Shown: piece after piece, positions 8,946 to 18,051 of the stretch | How positions within the stretch are numbered: position 1 is the stretch's first letter | Layout of the letters: every line of letters begins with the position of its first letter | Origin: Paraburkholderia caledonica NBRC 102488 | Lineage (GTDB): Bacteria > Pseudomonadota > Gammaproteobacteria > Burkholderiales > Burkholderiaceae | DNA length: 64,000 bases | Reading direction: 5' to 3' | Assembly (NCBI RefSeq): GCF_000685095.1 | Contig: NZ_BAYE01000005.1 | Coordinates: 372,001-436,000 of the forward strand | The notes under the pieces: model-generated | The model's input: only the letters and a program-made list of their open reading frames with translations | What the model was told of the DNA's origin: nothing | The model's database searches: none | Made by a program: the position numbers and the translations under genes

Positions 8946-10547
8946 TCAGATCACATGAAATCCATGCGTGCCGTCGCGAGCCAGTTGCGCGACGAGCCCA
9001 TACTCCCAATCGAGATAAGCGTTCATTGCCTCGCGCGCGTTATCGGTGCCTTCATATGGACGCCGATATCGATCGATGCGCGGTGACGCCAGCCGCGTCT
9101 CGCCGCTCTCCACGGGCAGACCCGCTTCGATCCATGCCGCCGTGCCGCCCGTCAGCACCTGCACCGGCTTGCCGGTCAACGCCGCCAACTCGGGCGCCGC
9201 GAAGCGCGCGAGCAGACTGCTGCCACATGTGAGCACATAACGCTGGGCGTCCGGCAGCTTGTGCACCGCCCTCTCCAGATCGCTGCGAATGGCGAACCAC
9301 GCGCCTGGAATGTGACGCTTCACATAGTTCGCGCTGCTCGTGACATCGAGCACGACCGTGCCGGGCGACTGCAGGAGCGCGGCGAGTTCCGCCGGCGCGA
9401 TTTCGTCGGCGGCGGGTGGCTGGGGCGCGAGGCGAGCGGCAGGGGCGTGGCCTTTTTCGGCGAAGTCGGCGGCGGTCAGACCGTCCACCACGTACACCTC
9501 GATGTTCATCTGCGCGAGCCACGACGCGGTCATGTTCGCGCGCACGCCGTCGCTGTCCGCGAGGATCACGCGCGCACCGCGCACCGGCGCGAACATCTCG
9601 GTTTCCTGTACGAGCTGGCCGCCGGGCGCGTGGCGAAAGCCCGGCACGTGGCCCGCTTCATATTCTTCTGCCGTGCGTACATCGAAGCGGTACACGGTGC
9701 GTACCGCCTCGTCGGCCCAGCGGCGCGCTTCGTCGCGTGACGTGCGCCCTACTTTCGCGCGATCGGCGACCGCCCGCGCGCCGTCGGCGGCGACGAGGCG
9801 CAGTGTATCGTCGACGACCGGATGCGGCCGGCGTGAACTGCCGTGCGCAAGCGGCTGCCCCGCGAGCGTCCAGCCGATGGTGCCATTGCGCAGCGCGGCG
9901 ACCGGGTTCGGCACGCCCGCGTTGATGAGCGACTGCGCGCCGATGATGCTGCGCGTACGCCCCGCACAATTGACGATGATCCGCGTCGTGGGGTCCGGCG
10001 CGAGTTCACGAGCGCGCAGCACCAGTTCGGCACCCGGCACGCTGATGCTACCGGGAATATTCATTGTCTGATATTCGTCGAAACGGCGCGCGTCGAGAAC
10101 GACCACGTTTTCTTCGCGATCGAGCAGCGCCTGCACTTGCTGCGCCGGCAGCGAAGGCGTGTGGCGCACGCTTTCCACCAGTTCGCCGAACGCTTTGCTC
10201 GGCACGTTGACGTCTTGGAACAGCTCACCGCCGGCCTTGCGCCAGCCTTGCAAACCGCCTTCGAGCAGCGCGACGTCGGTGTAGCCGAGGCTCCCAAGGC
10301 GCTCCGCCGCACGAGTGGCGAGCCCTTCGCCGTCGTCGAGCACGACAATGGGCACGTCGCGGCGCGGCAGGCGCACCGGCGCATCGAGTTCGAGCCGCGA
10401 CAGCGGCAGGTTCGCGGCGAACAACGGATGACTGCGCGCGTGCGGATCTTCCTCGCGCACATCGACGAGCGCGATTTCCTCGCGTTCGAGCAGTGCGCGG
10501 CGCACGTCTGCATAAGATCGGGTACGTAAATCTTTTTCGAATGTCAT
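8946..10547 (-). CDS. Rhodanese-related sulfurtransferase with four rhodanese modules
   Basis: A 533-residue cytoplasmic protein made of four tandem rhodanese domains, roughly 5-125, 130-240, 265-365 and 380-480. Modules 2 and 4 keep the active-site cysteine (VNCAGRTRS, Cys194; LTCGSSLLAR, Cys441). Modules 1 and 3 have Asp at that place (VLDDGEGLATR, Asp71; LADSDGVRAN, Asp331) and are probably structural or regulatory. The start at 10547 overlaps the cysteine dioxygenase stop in an ATGA, so translation is coupled. An earlier ATG at 10637 would run deep into that gene. Likely role: moving sulfane sulfur or handling products of cysteine oxidation; the exact substrate is unknown. Confidence 0.88.
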   Translation of the reverse strand: MTFEKDLRTRSYADVRRALLEREEIALVDVREEDPHARSHPLFAANLPLSRLELDAPVRLPRRDVPIVVLDDGEGLATRAAERLGSLGYTDVALLEGGLQGWRKAGGELFQDVNVPSKAFGELVESVRHTPSLPAQQVQALLDREENVVVLDARRFDEYQTMNIPGSISVPGAELVLRARELAPDPTTRIIVNCAGRTRSIIGAQSLINAGVPNPVAALRNGTIGWTLAGQPLAHGSSRRPHPVVDDTLRLVAADGARAVADRAKVGRTSRDEARRWADEAVRTVYRFDVRTAEEYEAGHVPGFRHAPGGQLVQETEMFAPVRGARVILADSDGVRANMTASWLAQMNIEVYVVDGLTAADFAEKGHAPAARLAPQPPAADEIAPAELAALLQSPGTVVLDVTSSANYVKRHIPGAWFAIRSDLERAVHKLPDAQRYVLTCGSSLLARFAAPELAALTGKPVQVLTGGTAAWIEAGLPVESGETRLASPRIDRYRRPYEGTDNAREAMNAYLDWEYGLVAQLARDGTHGFHVI

Positions 10548-11152
10548 GAGATCGGAGACTCCTTTGACACATTCCAGATGTTCGGCAACACGTCGTTCGA
10601 GTAGCCGGACACAAAATTTTTGCGGCCACCGCCGCACGGATAAACGGAGCGGCTCACCGCTCCGACATTTCCACCGTACACGTGAATGCTGATCGACGTA
10701 CGGTCACCAAATGCATTGCGCACGCGATGAATATCGCCGATGCGCGGTGACACCGCAGCCACAGCACCGGTATCGAGGCGCTGCGGTGCGCCGTCTTCGA
10801 CCAGCTCGCCATGCGGCGCGGCACAGTAATGCTGCGCAATTTCCGCGCCACGCAGCACGCCGATCAACCCCCAAACCGTATGATCGTGCACGGGGGTCGC
10901 CTGCCCCGGCCCCCAGACAAAACTGACGATCGAAAAACGCTGCCGCGAGTCCGCATGCAAGAGAAACTGCTGGTAGCGCTCGGGGTCGGGCCGCGCGAAA
11001 GCATCGGGCAGCCAGTCGTCGTGCGCAATCAGTTCGCGCAGCGCAACAGCGCCCGCTTCGAGCAGCGCGGCTTCGGGCGTTTGGTCGTCGACGAGCGACG
11101 CAATCCGGCCGGCGAACGCGCGCAGCCGGTCATGCCTCAGAGTCTGGGTCAT
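10544..11152 (-). CDS. Cysteine dioxygenase family protein (cupin)
   Basis: A 202-residue non-haem iron dioxygenase of the type I CDO family, which oxidises cysteine (or a related thiol such as 3-mercaptopropionate) to the sulfinate. The three-histidine iron site is visible: TPVHDHTVWG (His89 and His91) and GDIHRVRN (His142). The stop codon overlaps the start of the rhodanese gene, so they are produced together. Downstream sulfinate would yield sulfite, and the partner could process sulfur further. Substrate choice between cysteine and mercaptopropionate cannot be read reliably from the sequence. Confidence 0.88.
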   Translation of the reverse strand: MTQTLRHDRLRAFAGRIASLVDDQTPEAALLEAGAVALRELIAHDDWLPDAFARPDPERYQQFLLHADSRQRFSIVSFVWGPGQATPVHDHTVWGLIGVLRGAEIAQHYCAAPHGELVEDGAPQRLDTGAVAAVSPRIGDIHRVRNAFGDRTSISIHVYGGNVGAVSRSVYPCGGGRKNFVSGYSNDVLPNIWNVSKESPIS

Positions 11153-11389
11153 GGATAGCTTGACAGAATAATGTGGAAGTCCGGCGCGCGGGAGGCACTA
11201 GTCGCTTCGCGCACCTGCAGCGAGCGCCGCGTTGAAGAATCGGGCCAAAGCGGTGCGAGTTCGGCACGCCGCTCGACCTTGGTTGCCCCGCCCGTCGCCC
11301 GGCGTTGCGTACCTTCGCCCGCCTTTGTGCCATTTAGGCGCGGCGGCGCAGCGGCGCTGCGATGAACCGCGAGATCCCCGCAAAGACGC

Positions 11390-12250
11390 TTAAGTCAGCA
11401 CGTCGGGCTCCGCTTCCACGAGGCCTTCGAGCAGGCTCTGAAAGGCGAACAAAGCGCCGTTCGCTCGGCCGACCTGCTCGTGCGTAAGCGCCGCCATCTC
11501 GTGAGGAATGGCTTGCGGCGCGCCGGCCGCTTCGGCGAGCAATTGCGCGTGGCAGGCGTTGTCGAGCGCGATGTACCACCAGGCCGCCGCTTCGACGCTC
11601 GGACCCGCCGTCAGGATGCCGTGGTTCTTCAGAATCACCGCTTTATTGCCGCCGAGCGCCGCAGCGATGCGCGCGCCTTCGTCGGTATCGAGCACGACGC
11701 CGCGAAAATCGTCGAACAATGCGTGGTCCTGGTAGAACGCGCAGGAATCCTGCGTCAGCGGATCGAGCTTGCGGCCGAGCGTGGACCACGCCTTGCCGTA
11801 CAACGAATGCGTGTGCGCGGCCGCGACCACCTCGGGACGTGCCTCGTGAATCGCCGCATGAATCGCGAAAGCGGCCTGATTCACGGGCCCCTCGCCGACC
11901 ACGATCTCGCCTTGCGAATTGACGAGCAACAGATCGGATACGCGGATGCGACCGAAGTGCTTGCCGAACGGATTGACCCAGAAGTGATCGGGCCATTCGG
12001 GATCGCGTGCAGTGATGTGACCGGCGAGCCCCTGATCGAAGCCGTAGCGTGCGAAGAGCCGAAACGCGACCGCGAGCCGCCCCTGACGGTAACGCCGCTC
12101 TTCGGCGACGCCTTCGCGCGGCGGCCCCTCGTCGAACCAGAATTTGCGCAGCGGCGCGTGGCGCTTGAATGTCGATGATTCGCCGTCGAACGCGGAGCTT
12201 TCGCCGGTCGGACGTGCGTGAGAAAGATCGGTCATCGCGCGTCCGGTCAT
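11390..12250 (-). CDS. Class II aldolase/adducin family protein
   Basis: A 286-residue metal-dependent aldolase-fold protein. Zinc-binding histidines are seen in AAAHTHSLYG (His146 and His148) and VILKNHGIL (His210). GHITARDPEW at about 77-86 is typical of bacterial adducin-like members. Its start overlaps the stop of the SsuD-type monooxygenase by ATGA, so the two are translationally coupled. Such proteins include fuculose-phosphate-type aldolases and decarboxylases; the substrate is not known. Linkage to a sulfonate monooxygenase suggests it acts on an aldehyde released by desulfonation, but this is inference. Confidence 0.85.
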   Translation of the reverse strand: MTGRAMTDLSHARPTGESSAFDGESSTFKRHAPLRKFWFDEGPPREGVAEERRYRQGRLAVAFRLFARYGFDQGLAGHITARDPEWPDHFWVNPFGKHFGRIRVSDLLLVNSQGEIVVGEGPVNQAAFAIHAAIHEARPEVVAAAHTHSLYGKAWSTLGRKLDPLTQDSCAFYQDHALFDDFRGVVLDTDEGARIAAALGGNKAVILKNHGILTAGPSVEAAAWWYIALDNACHAQLLAEAAGAPQAIPHEMAALTHEQVGRANGALFAFQSLLEGLVEAEPDVLT

Positions 12251-13362
12251 GCGGCCAAGGTCTCGGTAGTCGCGGCGCCCTGGGCTCCCTCGGCGCTACG
12301 CAAGCGCGCAATGCGTTCGCGCGTCGCGGGAATCAGCTCGCGGCCATAGTCGATCGCGTCTTCGAGCGGATCGAAGCCACGCACGAGAAAAGTGGAGACG
12401 CCCAGCGCGTAGTACTCGGCGAGCGTGTCGGCGACCTGTTGCGGCGTGCCGACCAAGGCGGTCGAATTCGACCGTCCGCCGATTTCCTTTGCGATGCCGG
12501 TCCACAAGCGTTCGTCGGCACGGTCAGAATCGCCGGATGCCGCGAGCAAACGCCGCGCGCCTTCGCTTTGCGCGGGCCCGCCTACCCCGAGTCCTTGCGC
12601 CGCGCGCAGCCGTCTCGTTTCAGCGAGGATGTGATCGGCGCGCTCCCACGCGGCGGCTTCTGTCGCGGCGAGAATCGGCCGGAACGACACCGAGAAGCGC
12701 ACTGTGCGGCCGTGCTTCGCGGCTTCGGCGCGCACGCGCGTGACCTGCTCGCGCACTTGCGCCTTCGATTCGCCCCACAGTGCGTAGACATCCGCATGAC
12801 GTCCGGCAATTTCGAGCGCGGGCGCCGACGCGCCGCCGAAATACACCGGAATGTGCGGCTGCTGCACCGGCTTCACTTCGGAAAAGCCCTGTTCGAAACG
12901 ATAGTACTGCCCGTGGTGATCGAATGGCTTCGCGTCGGTCCAGATGCGACGCACGATGTTCAGATACTCGTCGGTGCGCGCATAGCGTTCGTCGTGCGAG
13001 AGGAAGTCGCCGTCGCGGCGCTGTTCCGCGTCGTCGCCGCCCGAAATGATGTGCACGGCGAGACGGCCGCCCGAATACTGGTCGAGCGTCGCCAGTTGGC
13101 GCGCGGCGAGAGTCGGCGCGACAAAGCCCGGACGATGGGCGAGCATGAAATGCACCTTGCTCGTCACACTGGCAGCATGCGCGACGGTAAGCAGCGCATC
13201 GGGGCTCGTGGAATGGTGCGGCACGAGAATGCGGTCGAAGCCCGCCGCCTCATGCGCGCGGGCGAACTGCGCGACATACCCGACGTCGACAGCGGGCCCT
13301 TGCGGCGCATGCGTTTCCGATACCTTCCGGGTCTGGATCATGCCGATGAATTCGATGGACAC
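12247..13362 (-). CDS. FMNH2-dependent alkanesulfonate monooxygenase-like protein (SsuD family)
   Basis: A 371-residue luciferase-fold flavin enzyme. Family segments include AAGFDRILVPHHSTSPDAL, VHFMLAHRPGFVAPTLAARQ, GGRLAVHIISGGDDAEQRRDG and VYFGGASAPALEIAGRHAD. SsuD uses reduced FMN and oxygen to split alkanesulfonates into an aldehyde and sulfite. I chose the GTG start at 13362 because GGAGG lies 7 bases upstream and the SIEFIGMIQ sequence that follows matches the family N-terminus. The gene is divergent from another luciferase-like gene and coupled to a class II aldolase. The FMN reductase (SsuE) and the SsuBC transporter are not nearby. Confidence 0.87.
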   Translation of the reverse strand: MSIEFIGMIQTRKVSETHAPQGPAVDVGYVAQFARAHEAAGFDRILVPHHSTSPDALLTVAHAASVTSKVHFMLAHRPGFVAPTLAARQLATLDQYSGGRLAVHIISGGDDAEQRRDGDFLSHDERYARTDEYLNIVRRIWTDAKPFDHHGQYYRFEQGFSEVKPVQQPHIPVYFGGASAPALEIAGRHADVYALWGESKAQVREQVTRVRAEAAKHGRTVRFSVSFRPILAATEAAAWERADHILAETRRLRAAQGLGVGGPAQSEGARRLLAASGDSDRADERLWTGIAKEIGGRSNSTALVGTPQQVADTLAEYYALGVSTFLVRGFDPLEDAIDYGRELIPATRERIARLRSAEGAQGAATTETLAA

Positions 13363-13651
13363 GCGAGTGCCTCCGTGAATGGTTGCTGCCCGGCGGGGCA
13401 GCGGCATCGCACGCAAAACGCCGTGCTCTCTGGAGGCGTTCAAGGTAGCAGCGCGTCATGCGCTTGTTAAATATCGATCGTCAATATCTATATCGACTTT
13501 GCATGTAACGGCGGCGCCGTCGACTCGGTCCGCTTTGCGCAGACAAACCCTTTCGCGAACGTGGGCATCGCGCCGCCATCAGCAGAAAGCAGAAAGCTTT
13601 GGGAGAATGTCCCATCGCGTGAAAGCGCCAGAAACAGCAAGCGAACAGACA

Positions 13652-14647
13652 ATGATCCCTTTTTCGGTCCTCGACCTCTCGCCGGTCATCGCGGGCGCAG
13701 CGCCCGCAGATGCCTTTAAGAACACACTCGATCTCGCGCAGCATGCGGAACGGTGGAACTACCGCCGCTTCTGGCTCGCGGAGCATCACAACATGACCGG
13801 CATTGCGAGTGCGGCGACCTCGGTCGTGATCGGTTATGTGGCCGGCGGCACGAAGACGATCCGCGTCGGCTCCGGCGGCGTCATGCTGCCGAATCACGCG
13901 CCGCTCGTGATCGCGGAACAGTTTGGCACGCTCGAGTCGTTGTATCCGGGCCGGATCGATCTCGGCCTTGGCCGCGCGCCGGGCACTGACCAATCCACGG
14001 CACGCGCGCTGCGCCGCGATCTGCAAAACAGCGCGGACTCTTTCCCCGACGACGTCGCCGAATTGCAGCGCTATTTCGCGGACCCGGTCTCGGGCCAGCG
14101 GATTCGCGCGGTGCCCGGCGCGGGCCTGCATGTGCCGCTGTGGCTGCTGGGGTCGTCGCTCTTCAGCGCGCAACTCGCCGCGGCGCTCGGCTTGCCTTTT
14201 GCGTTCGCGTCGCACTTCGCGCCGGACTACCTGCTGACGGCGTTGCAGGTTTATCGCTCGCAGTTCCGGCCATCGGAGACGCTCGACAAGCCCTACGCGA
14301 TGGTCGGCGTGAACCTCTTCGCAGCGGATACCAATGACGAAGCGCAGCGTCTTTTCACGTCGCTTCAGCAGCAGTTCATCAATTTGCGGCGCGGCACGCC
14401 GGGGCAATTGCAGCCGCCGGTGGAGCGGCTCGCGGCTTCGGAGATGGAATTGAACTCGGTTGCGCATTCGCTCGCATGCACGGCGATCGGCGATCGCGAT
14501 GCGGTGCGCGAGGGGCTGAAGTCGATCATCGATCAAACCGGCGCCGACGAACTGATGCTCACCGCGCAAATCTACGATCACAAGGCGCGTCTGCGGTCGT
14601 TCGAGATCGGGGCGGAGATTCGTGAGGAGCTGGCCGGCGGAAAGTAA
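13652..14647 (+). CDS. LLM-class flavin-dependent oxidoreductase (YhbW/MsnO8-like)
   Basis: A 331-residue luciferase-like monooxygenase of the single-component-annotated group. The N-terminus [12 protein letters not shown] is characteristic, followed by [37 protein letters not shown] and [12 protein letters not shown]. The start at 13652 was chosen because family similarity begins there; the frame stays open further upstream without matching anything. It is transcribed away from the SsuD-like gene, with 289 bp between them. No substrate can be named. A strong terminator follows at 14665. Confidence 0.87.
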   Translation: MIPFSVLDLSPVIAGAAPADAFKNTLDLAQHAERWNYRRFWLAEHHNMTGIASAATSVVIGYVAGGTKTIRVGSGGVMLPNHAPLVIAEQFGTLESLYPGRIDLGLGRAPGTDQSTARALRRDLQNSADSFPDDVAELQRYFADPVSGQRIRAVPGAGLHVPLWLLGSSLFSAQLAAALGLPFAFASHFAPDYLLTALQVYRSQFRPSETLDKPYAMVGVNLFAADTNDEAQRLFTSLQQQFINLRRGTPGQLQPPVERLAASEMELNSVAHSLACTAIGDRDAVREGLKSIIDQTGADELMLTAQIYDHKARLRSFEIGAEIREELAGGK

Positions 14648-14664
14648 ACCGCAACTGGATGAAC

Positions 14665-14700
14665 AAAGGGCGGCGCATACGCGACCGCCCTTTTTCTTTC
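14665..14700 (+). terminator. Intrinsic terminator of the LLM oxidoreductase gene
   Basis: A perfect 9-bp stem, AAAGGGCGG with CCGCCCTTT, and an 11-base loop are followed by TTCTTTC on the plus strand. It begins 18 bp after the stop codon. Confidence 0.85.
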
Positions 14701-14747
14701 TCGCACTCTTCTTGTGACCCGTTCGGTTCGCCTCAACCTTTACCGGC

Positions 14748-15884
14748 TCAACGGTTCACCTTTAACGCCGCCATTCCGTCGAGCAGCGCCTTATGGAAAG
14801 CCTGTGGGTCCTGCATCTGCGGCGCATGGCCCAGGTCGGCGAATTCAACCAGCGTCGCATGTGGGATCGCTTTGGCCGCGGCTTTACCCAACTCGGGATA
14901 GTGGCCGATCTTCGCGCGCACCTCGGGTGACGCCGCGTCCTTGCCGATGGCCGTAGTGTCCTTCTGACCGATCAGCAGCAGCGTCGGCATCTGCAACTGG
15001 CCGAGTTCATAAACAACAGGCTGCGTGTAGATCATGTCGTAAAGCAACGCCGAATTCCACGCGACGATCTGCTTACCCAGCCCCCGGTACATGCCCGCGA
15101 GCATCTGTACCCACGGCTCGTAGTCCGCGCGCCATTGGCCTGCGTAATAAGTCGACTGCTCGTAGCGGCGAATGCCGTCGGCGGTCGTCTTCAACTCGCG
15201 CTGGTACCACTGGTCCACCGACAGTGAAGGCACACCCTTCGCCTTCCAGTCTTCGAGACCGATCGGATTGGCAAGCACCAGTTGCTGCGTCTCTTGCGGA
15301 TACATGAGCGCGTAACGCACGGCAAGCATGCCGCCGGTCGAATGACCGATGATGGTCGCGTCCTTCACGCCCAGCGATTCGAGCAGCGCGTGCGTGTTGC
15401 GCGCCAGTTGCTGAAAACTGTATTGGTAATGCTCGGGCTTGCTCGACTTGCAGAATCCGATCTGGTCCGGCGCGATCACGCGATAGCCGGCGTCGCTCAG
15501 ACGATGAATCGTCGCGGCCCACGTCGCCGCGCAAAAGTTCTTGCCGTGCAGAAGTACTGCTGTGCGGCCGTTCGCGTGCGCCGGTTTAACGTCCATATAC
15601 GCCATGTGCAACGCAACGCCTTGCGAAGTGAACTCGTATTGCTCGACCGGCGCGGGATAGTCGAAGCCTTCCAACTCGGGCCCGTAGGCCGGGCCATCAT
15701 TGCCGACCGGCTTAGCGGGCTCGCTCGCGACGCTGGCCGGCGCAAGTTGAGACATAACGGACGGGGCCGTCGACGCATTGTTCGGGGATGCGTCGGAAGC
15801 AGCGCGTACCGCGACCGGCGCGACGCAGAACATGGCGGCGCTCAATGCGGCAAGCAAGGGAAGGCGGTGAAAGATCATCGACAT
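14748..15884 (-). CDS. Exported alpha/beta hydrolase
   Basis: A 378-residue alpha/beta-fold hydrolase with a signal peptide (FHRLPLLAALSAAMFCVAPVAVRA). The nucleophile elbow is IIGHSTGGM (Ser182), the oxyanion region is VLLHGKNF, and a C-terminal His lies in FADLGHAPQMQDP. The strand order resembles haloalkane dehalogenase/epoxide hydrolase-type lipases and esterases. The start could be 15884 or 15878 (two nearby ATGs); an upstream ATG at 15926 would put 14 charged residues before the signal peptide. It is convergent with the LLM gene. The substrate is unknown. Confidence 0.85.
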   Translation of the reverse strand: MSMIFHRLPLLAALSAAMFCVAPVAVRAASDASPNNASTAPSVMSQLAPASVASEPAKPVGNDGPAYGPELEGFDYPAPVEQYEFTSQGVALHMAYMDVKPAHANGRTAVLLHGKNFCAATWAATIHRLSDAGYRVIAPDQIGFCKSSKPEHYQYSFQQLARNTHALLESLGVKDATIIGHSTGGMLAVRYALMYPQETQQLVLANPIGLEDWKAKGVPSLSVDQWYQRELKTTADGIRRYEQSTYYAGQWRADYEPWVQMLAGMYRGLGKQIVAWNSALLYDMIYTQPVVYELGQLQMPTLLLIGQKDTTAIGKDAASPEVRAKIGHYPELGKAAAKAIPHATLVEFADLGHAPQMQDPQAFHKALLDGMAALKVNR

Positions 15885-16298
15885 TTTTGCATGGTTGGTT
15901 TTACGTTCATGGGCCGCAGCAAGCACCCAAAGGCTTGCCCACCGGCCGCCGACGATTCTACGACGGCTCCGTCAGCCGCGCAGCGGCGCACACAACGCCA
16001 GCCGCGCGATAGCTCGCCGCCCAGTGGCACGCATATTGCGCGGCGAACCTCGCAGGCTATGTGGCGTGGCGTACGGAGCGCGGGCGCTCAACGGTCGATC
16101 GTTCGCAGTTGGGCGCGCGGCGCCTCGCGCACGACAAACGTCGCCCGCGCGAGGCGAATCGGTGCTAGAACTACGGGACGGGCTCGCCAGTGTAGCGGCC
16201 CGGCAGTGGGACTGGATATGCAGAGCCGGGCGACCGGCATCAGCGGGGAACAGTAACAAGTGGCAAGTAACGGATTGCATCGCGCCGTAAAGAGGACG
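15885..16298. other. Intergenic, no gene recognised
   Basis: About 410 bp between the exported hydrolase gene and the repeat array ahead of glgC. Open frames here show no recognisable protein. It should carry the hydrolase promoter on the minus strand and perhaps the glg promoter on the plus strand. Confidence 0.4.
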
Positions 16299-16669
16299 GG
16301 CATGTGATCGGAGTACGCCGAAGCGCGAAGTTTGGTCCATCGCGAGGAAAGCGCTGGGACCGGACCAAGCGCTAAAGCGCCAACTCCGGTCGACCGCGAT
16401 AAAACTGCATGGGACCGGAGTAAGCGCTAAAGCGCCAACTCCGGTCGACCGCGATAAAACTGCATGGGACCGGAGCAAGCGCTAAAGCGCCAACTCCGGT
16501 CGACCGCGATAAAACTGCATGGGACCGGAGCAAGCGCTAAAGCGCCAACTCCGGTCGACCGCGATAAAACTGCATGGGACCGGAGTAAGCGCTAAAGCGC
16601 CAACTCCGGTCGACCGCGATAAAACTGCATGGGACCGGAGTAAGCGCTAAAGCGCCAACTCCGGTCGAC
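16299..16669 (+). repeat. 55-bp tandem hairpin repeat array in the glgC leader
   Basis: Five full units of exactly 55 bp start at 16356, 16411, 16466, 16521 and 16576. A sixth copy truncated at 39 bp covers 16631-16669, and a decayed copy is seen at about 16299-16355. Each unit can fold: outer stem GACCGGAGT with ACTCCGGTC, inner stem GCGC with GCGC closed by a TAAA loop. Units 3 and 4 carry C for T at the last stem position (GGAGC), and unit 1 is more diverged. The last copy ends 13 bases before the glgC start, directly against the ribosome-binding site AAAGGAGAC. The period is not a multiple of three and no cas genes are nearby. Confidence 0.95.
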
Positions 16670-16682
16670 AAAGGAGACGGAC

Positions 16683-17948
16683 ATGGATACTCCGGCACGG
16701 CTGAACGACCTTCAACGCACCACCCTCGCCATCGTCCTCGCCGGCGGACGAGGCACGCGGCTCGGACCGCTCACCAACAAACGCGTCAAACCCGCCGTGC
16801 ATTTCGGCGGCAAGTACAGGATCATCGACTTCGCACTGTCGAACTGTCTGAACTCAGGCATCCGGCGTATCGCTGTCGTCACACAGTACAAAGCCCACTC
16901 GCTATTGCGCCACCTGCAGCGCGGCTGGAGCTTCCTGCGCGGCGAGTTCGGCGAATTCATCGACCTGTGGCCCGCGCAGCAGCGTGTGGAAGGCGCGCAC
17001 TGGTATCGCGGCACCGCCGACGCCGTGTTCCAGAACCTCGACATCATCCGCTCCATCCGCCCCAAGTATGTGGTCGTGCTCGCGGGCGACCACATCTACA
17101 AGATGGACTACACGCGGATGATCGCCGATCACGCCGATAGCGGCGCGGATTGCACGGTCGGCTGCATCGAGGTGCCGCGCATGGACGCGGTGGCCTTCGG
17201 CGTCATGGCCGTCGACGAAAACCGCCGCGTGGTCGGCTTCGTGGAAAAACCCGCCGACCCGCCCGCAATACCCGGCCGCCCGGACACCGCATTGGCGAGC
17301 ATGGGCATTTACGTGTTCAACGCGGACTACCTGTACTCGCTGCTGGAGGAAAACATCTCGACCGTCGATACCGATCACGACTTCGGCAAGGACATCCTGC
17401 CGCGCGTCGTCACGCAAGGCACGGCGATCGCGCATCCGTTCGGCATGTCGTGCGTATCGTCGGACCCGAACGTGGAACCGTACTGGCGCGACGTCGGCAC
17501 CATCGACGCCTATTGGGCCGCCAACCTCGATCTCGCCTCTACCATTCCGACGCTCGACCTCTATGACCGCAGCTGGCCGATCTGGACGTATCAGGAACAG
17601 CTGCCGCCCGCCAAGTTCGTGCGGGATCTGAAGGGTCTGCAAGGTTCCGGCAACAATCTGCTCGCATGCGGCGGCTGTGTGATCTCCGGTTCGCAGATTT
17701 CGCGCTCGGTGTTGTCGTCGAATGTGAAAGTGAGTTCGTTCTGTAACATCAATGAGGCAGTCTTGTTGCCGCAGGTCACGGTCGGCGCGAGTTGCCGCTT
17801 GCAGAAAGTGGTGGTGGACCGCGGCTGCGCGATCCCGGACGGCACGGTGATCGGCGAAGATCCGGTGGCCGACGCCGAGCGTTTTTATCGCACCGACGAC
17901 GGCGTCGTGCTCGTTACACCGGAATCGTTGCGGCAGGAAGCGAGTTGA
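16683..17948 (+). CDS. glgC: Glucose-1-phosphate adenylyltransferase (ADP-glucose pyrophosphorylase)
   Basis: A 421-residue nucleotidyltransferase that makes ADP-glucose and pyrophosphate from ATP and glucose 1-phosphate, the committed step of bacterial glycogen synthesis. The N-terminal motif is [21 protein letters not shown], followed by [13 protein letters not shown] and [16 protein letters not shown]. The C-terminal left-handed beta-helix includes [15 protein letters not shown] and [14 protein letters not shown]. Length matches E. coli GlgC. The start has AAAGGAGAC 5 bases upstream. Expression may be affected by the hairpin array immediately 5' of the ribosome-binding site. glgA follows after 103 bp. 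Confidence 0.96.
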   Translation: MDTPARLNDLQRTTLAIVLAGGRGTRLGPLTNKRVKPAVHFGGKYRIIDFALSNCLNSGIRRIAVVTQYKAHSLLRHLQRGWSFLRGEFGEFIDLWPAQQRVEGAHWYRGTADAVFQNLDIIRSIRPKYVVVLAGDHIYKMDYTRMIADHADSGADCTVGCIEVPRMDAVAFGVMAVDENRRVVGFVEKPADPPAIPGRPDTALASMGIYVFNADYLYSLLEENISTVDTDHDFGKDILPRVVTQGTAIAHPFGMSCVSSDPNVEPYWRDVGTIDAYWAANLDLASTIPTLDLYDRSWPIWTYQEQLPPAKFVRDLKGLQGSGNNLLACGGCVISGSQISRSVLSSNVKVSSFCNINEAVLLPQVTVGASCRLQKVVVDRGCAIPDGTVIGEDPVADAERFYRTDDGVVLVTPESLRQEAS

Positions 17949-18051
17949 GTCCGACCGGCTGCGTGCCGCTTGCCGTAGCATCACCCGGCGCGGCGCGCGG
18001 CCAGTATTGCGAGCATTCCCCGACCATCAATCAAGGAACCCAATTTAGCCT

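Noticed and set aside
15972..16478. A minus-strand frame that runs into the 55-bp repeats
   Set aside because: No start signals and a repetitive sequence. It is a by-product of the repeat.
16299..16669. CRISPR array interpretation of the 55-bp repeat
   Set aside because: The units are directly adjacent with no unique spacers, and there are no cas genes.
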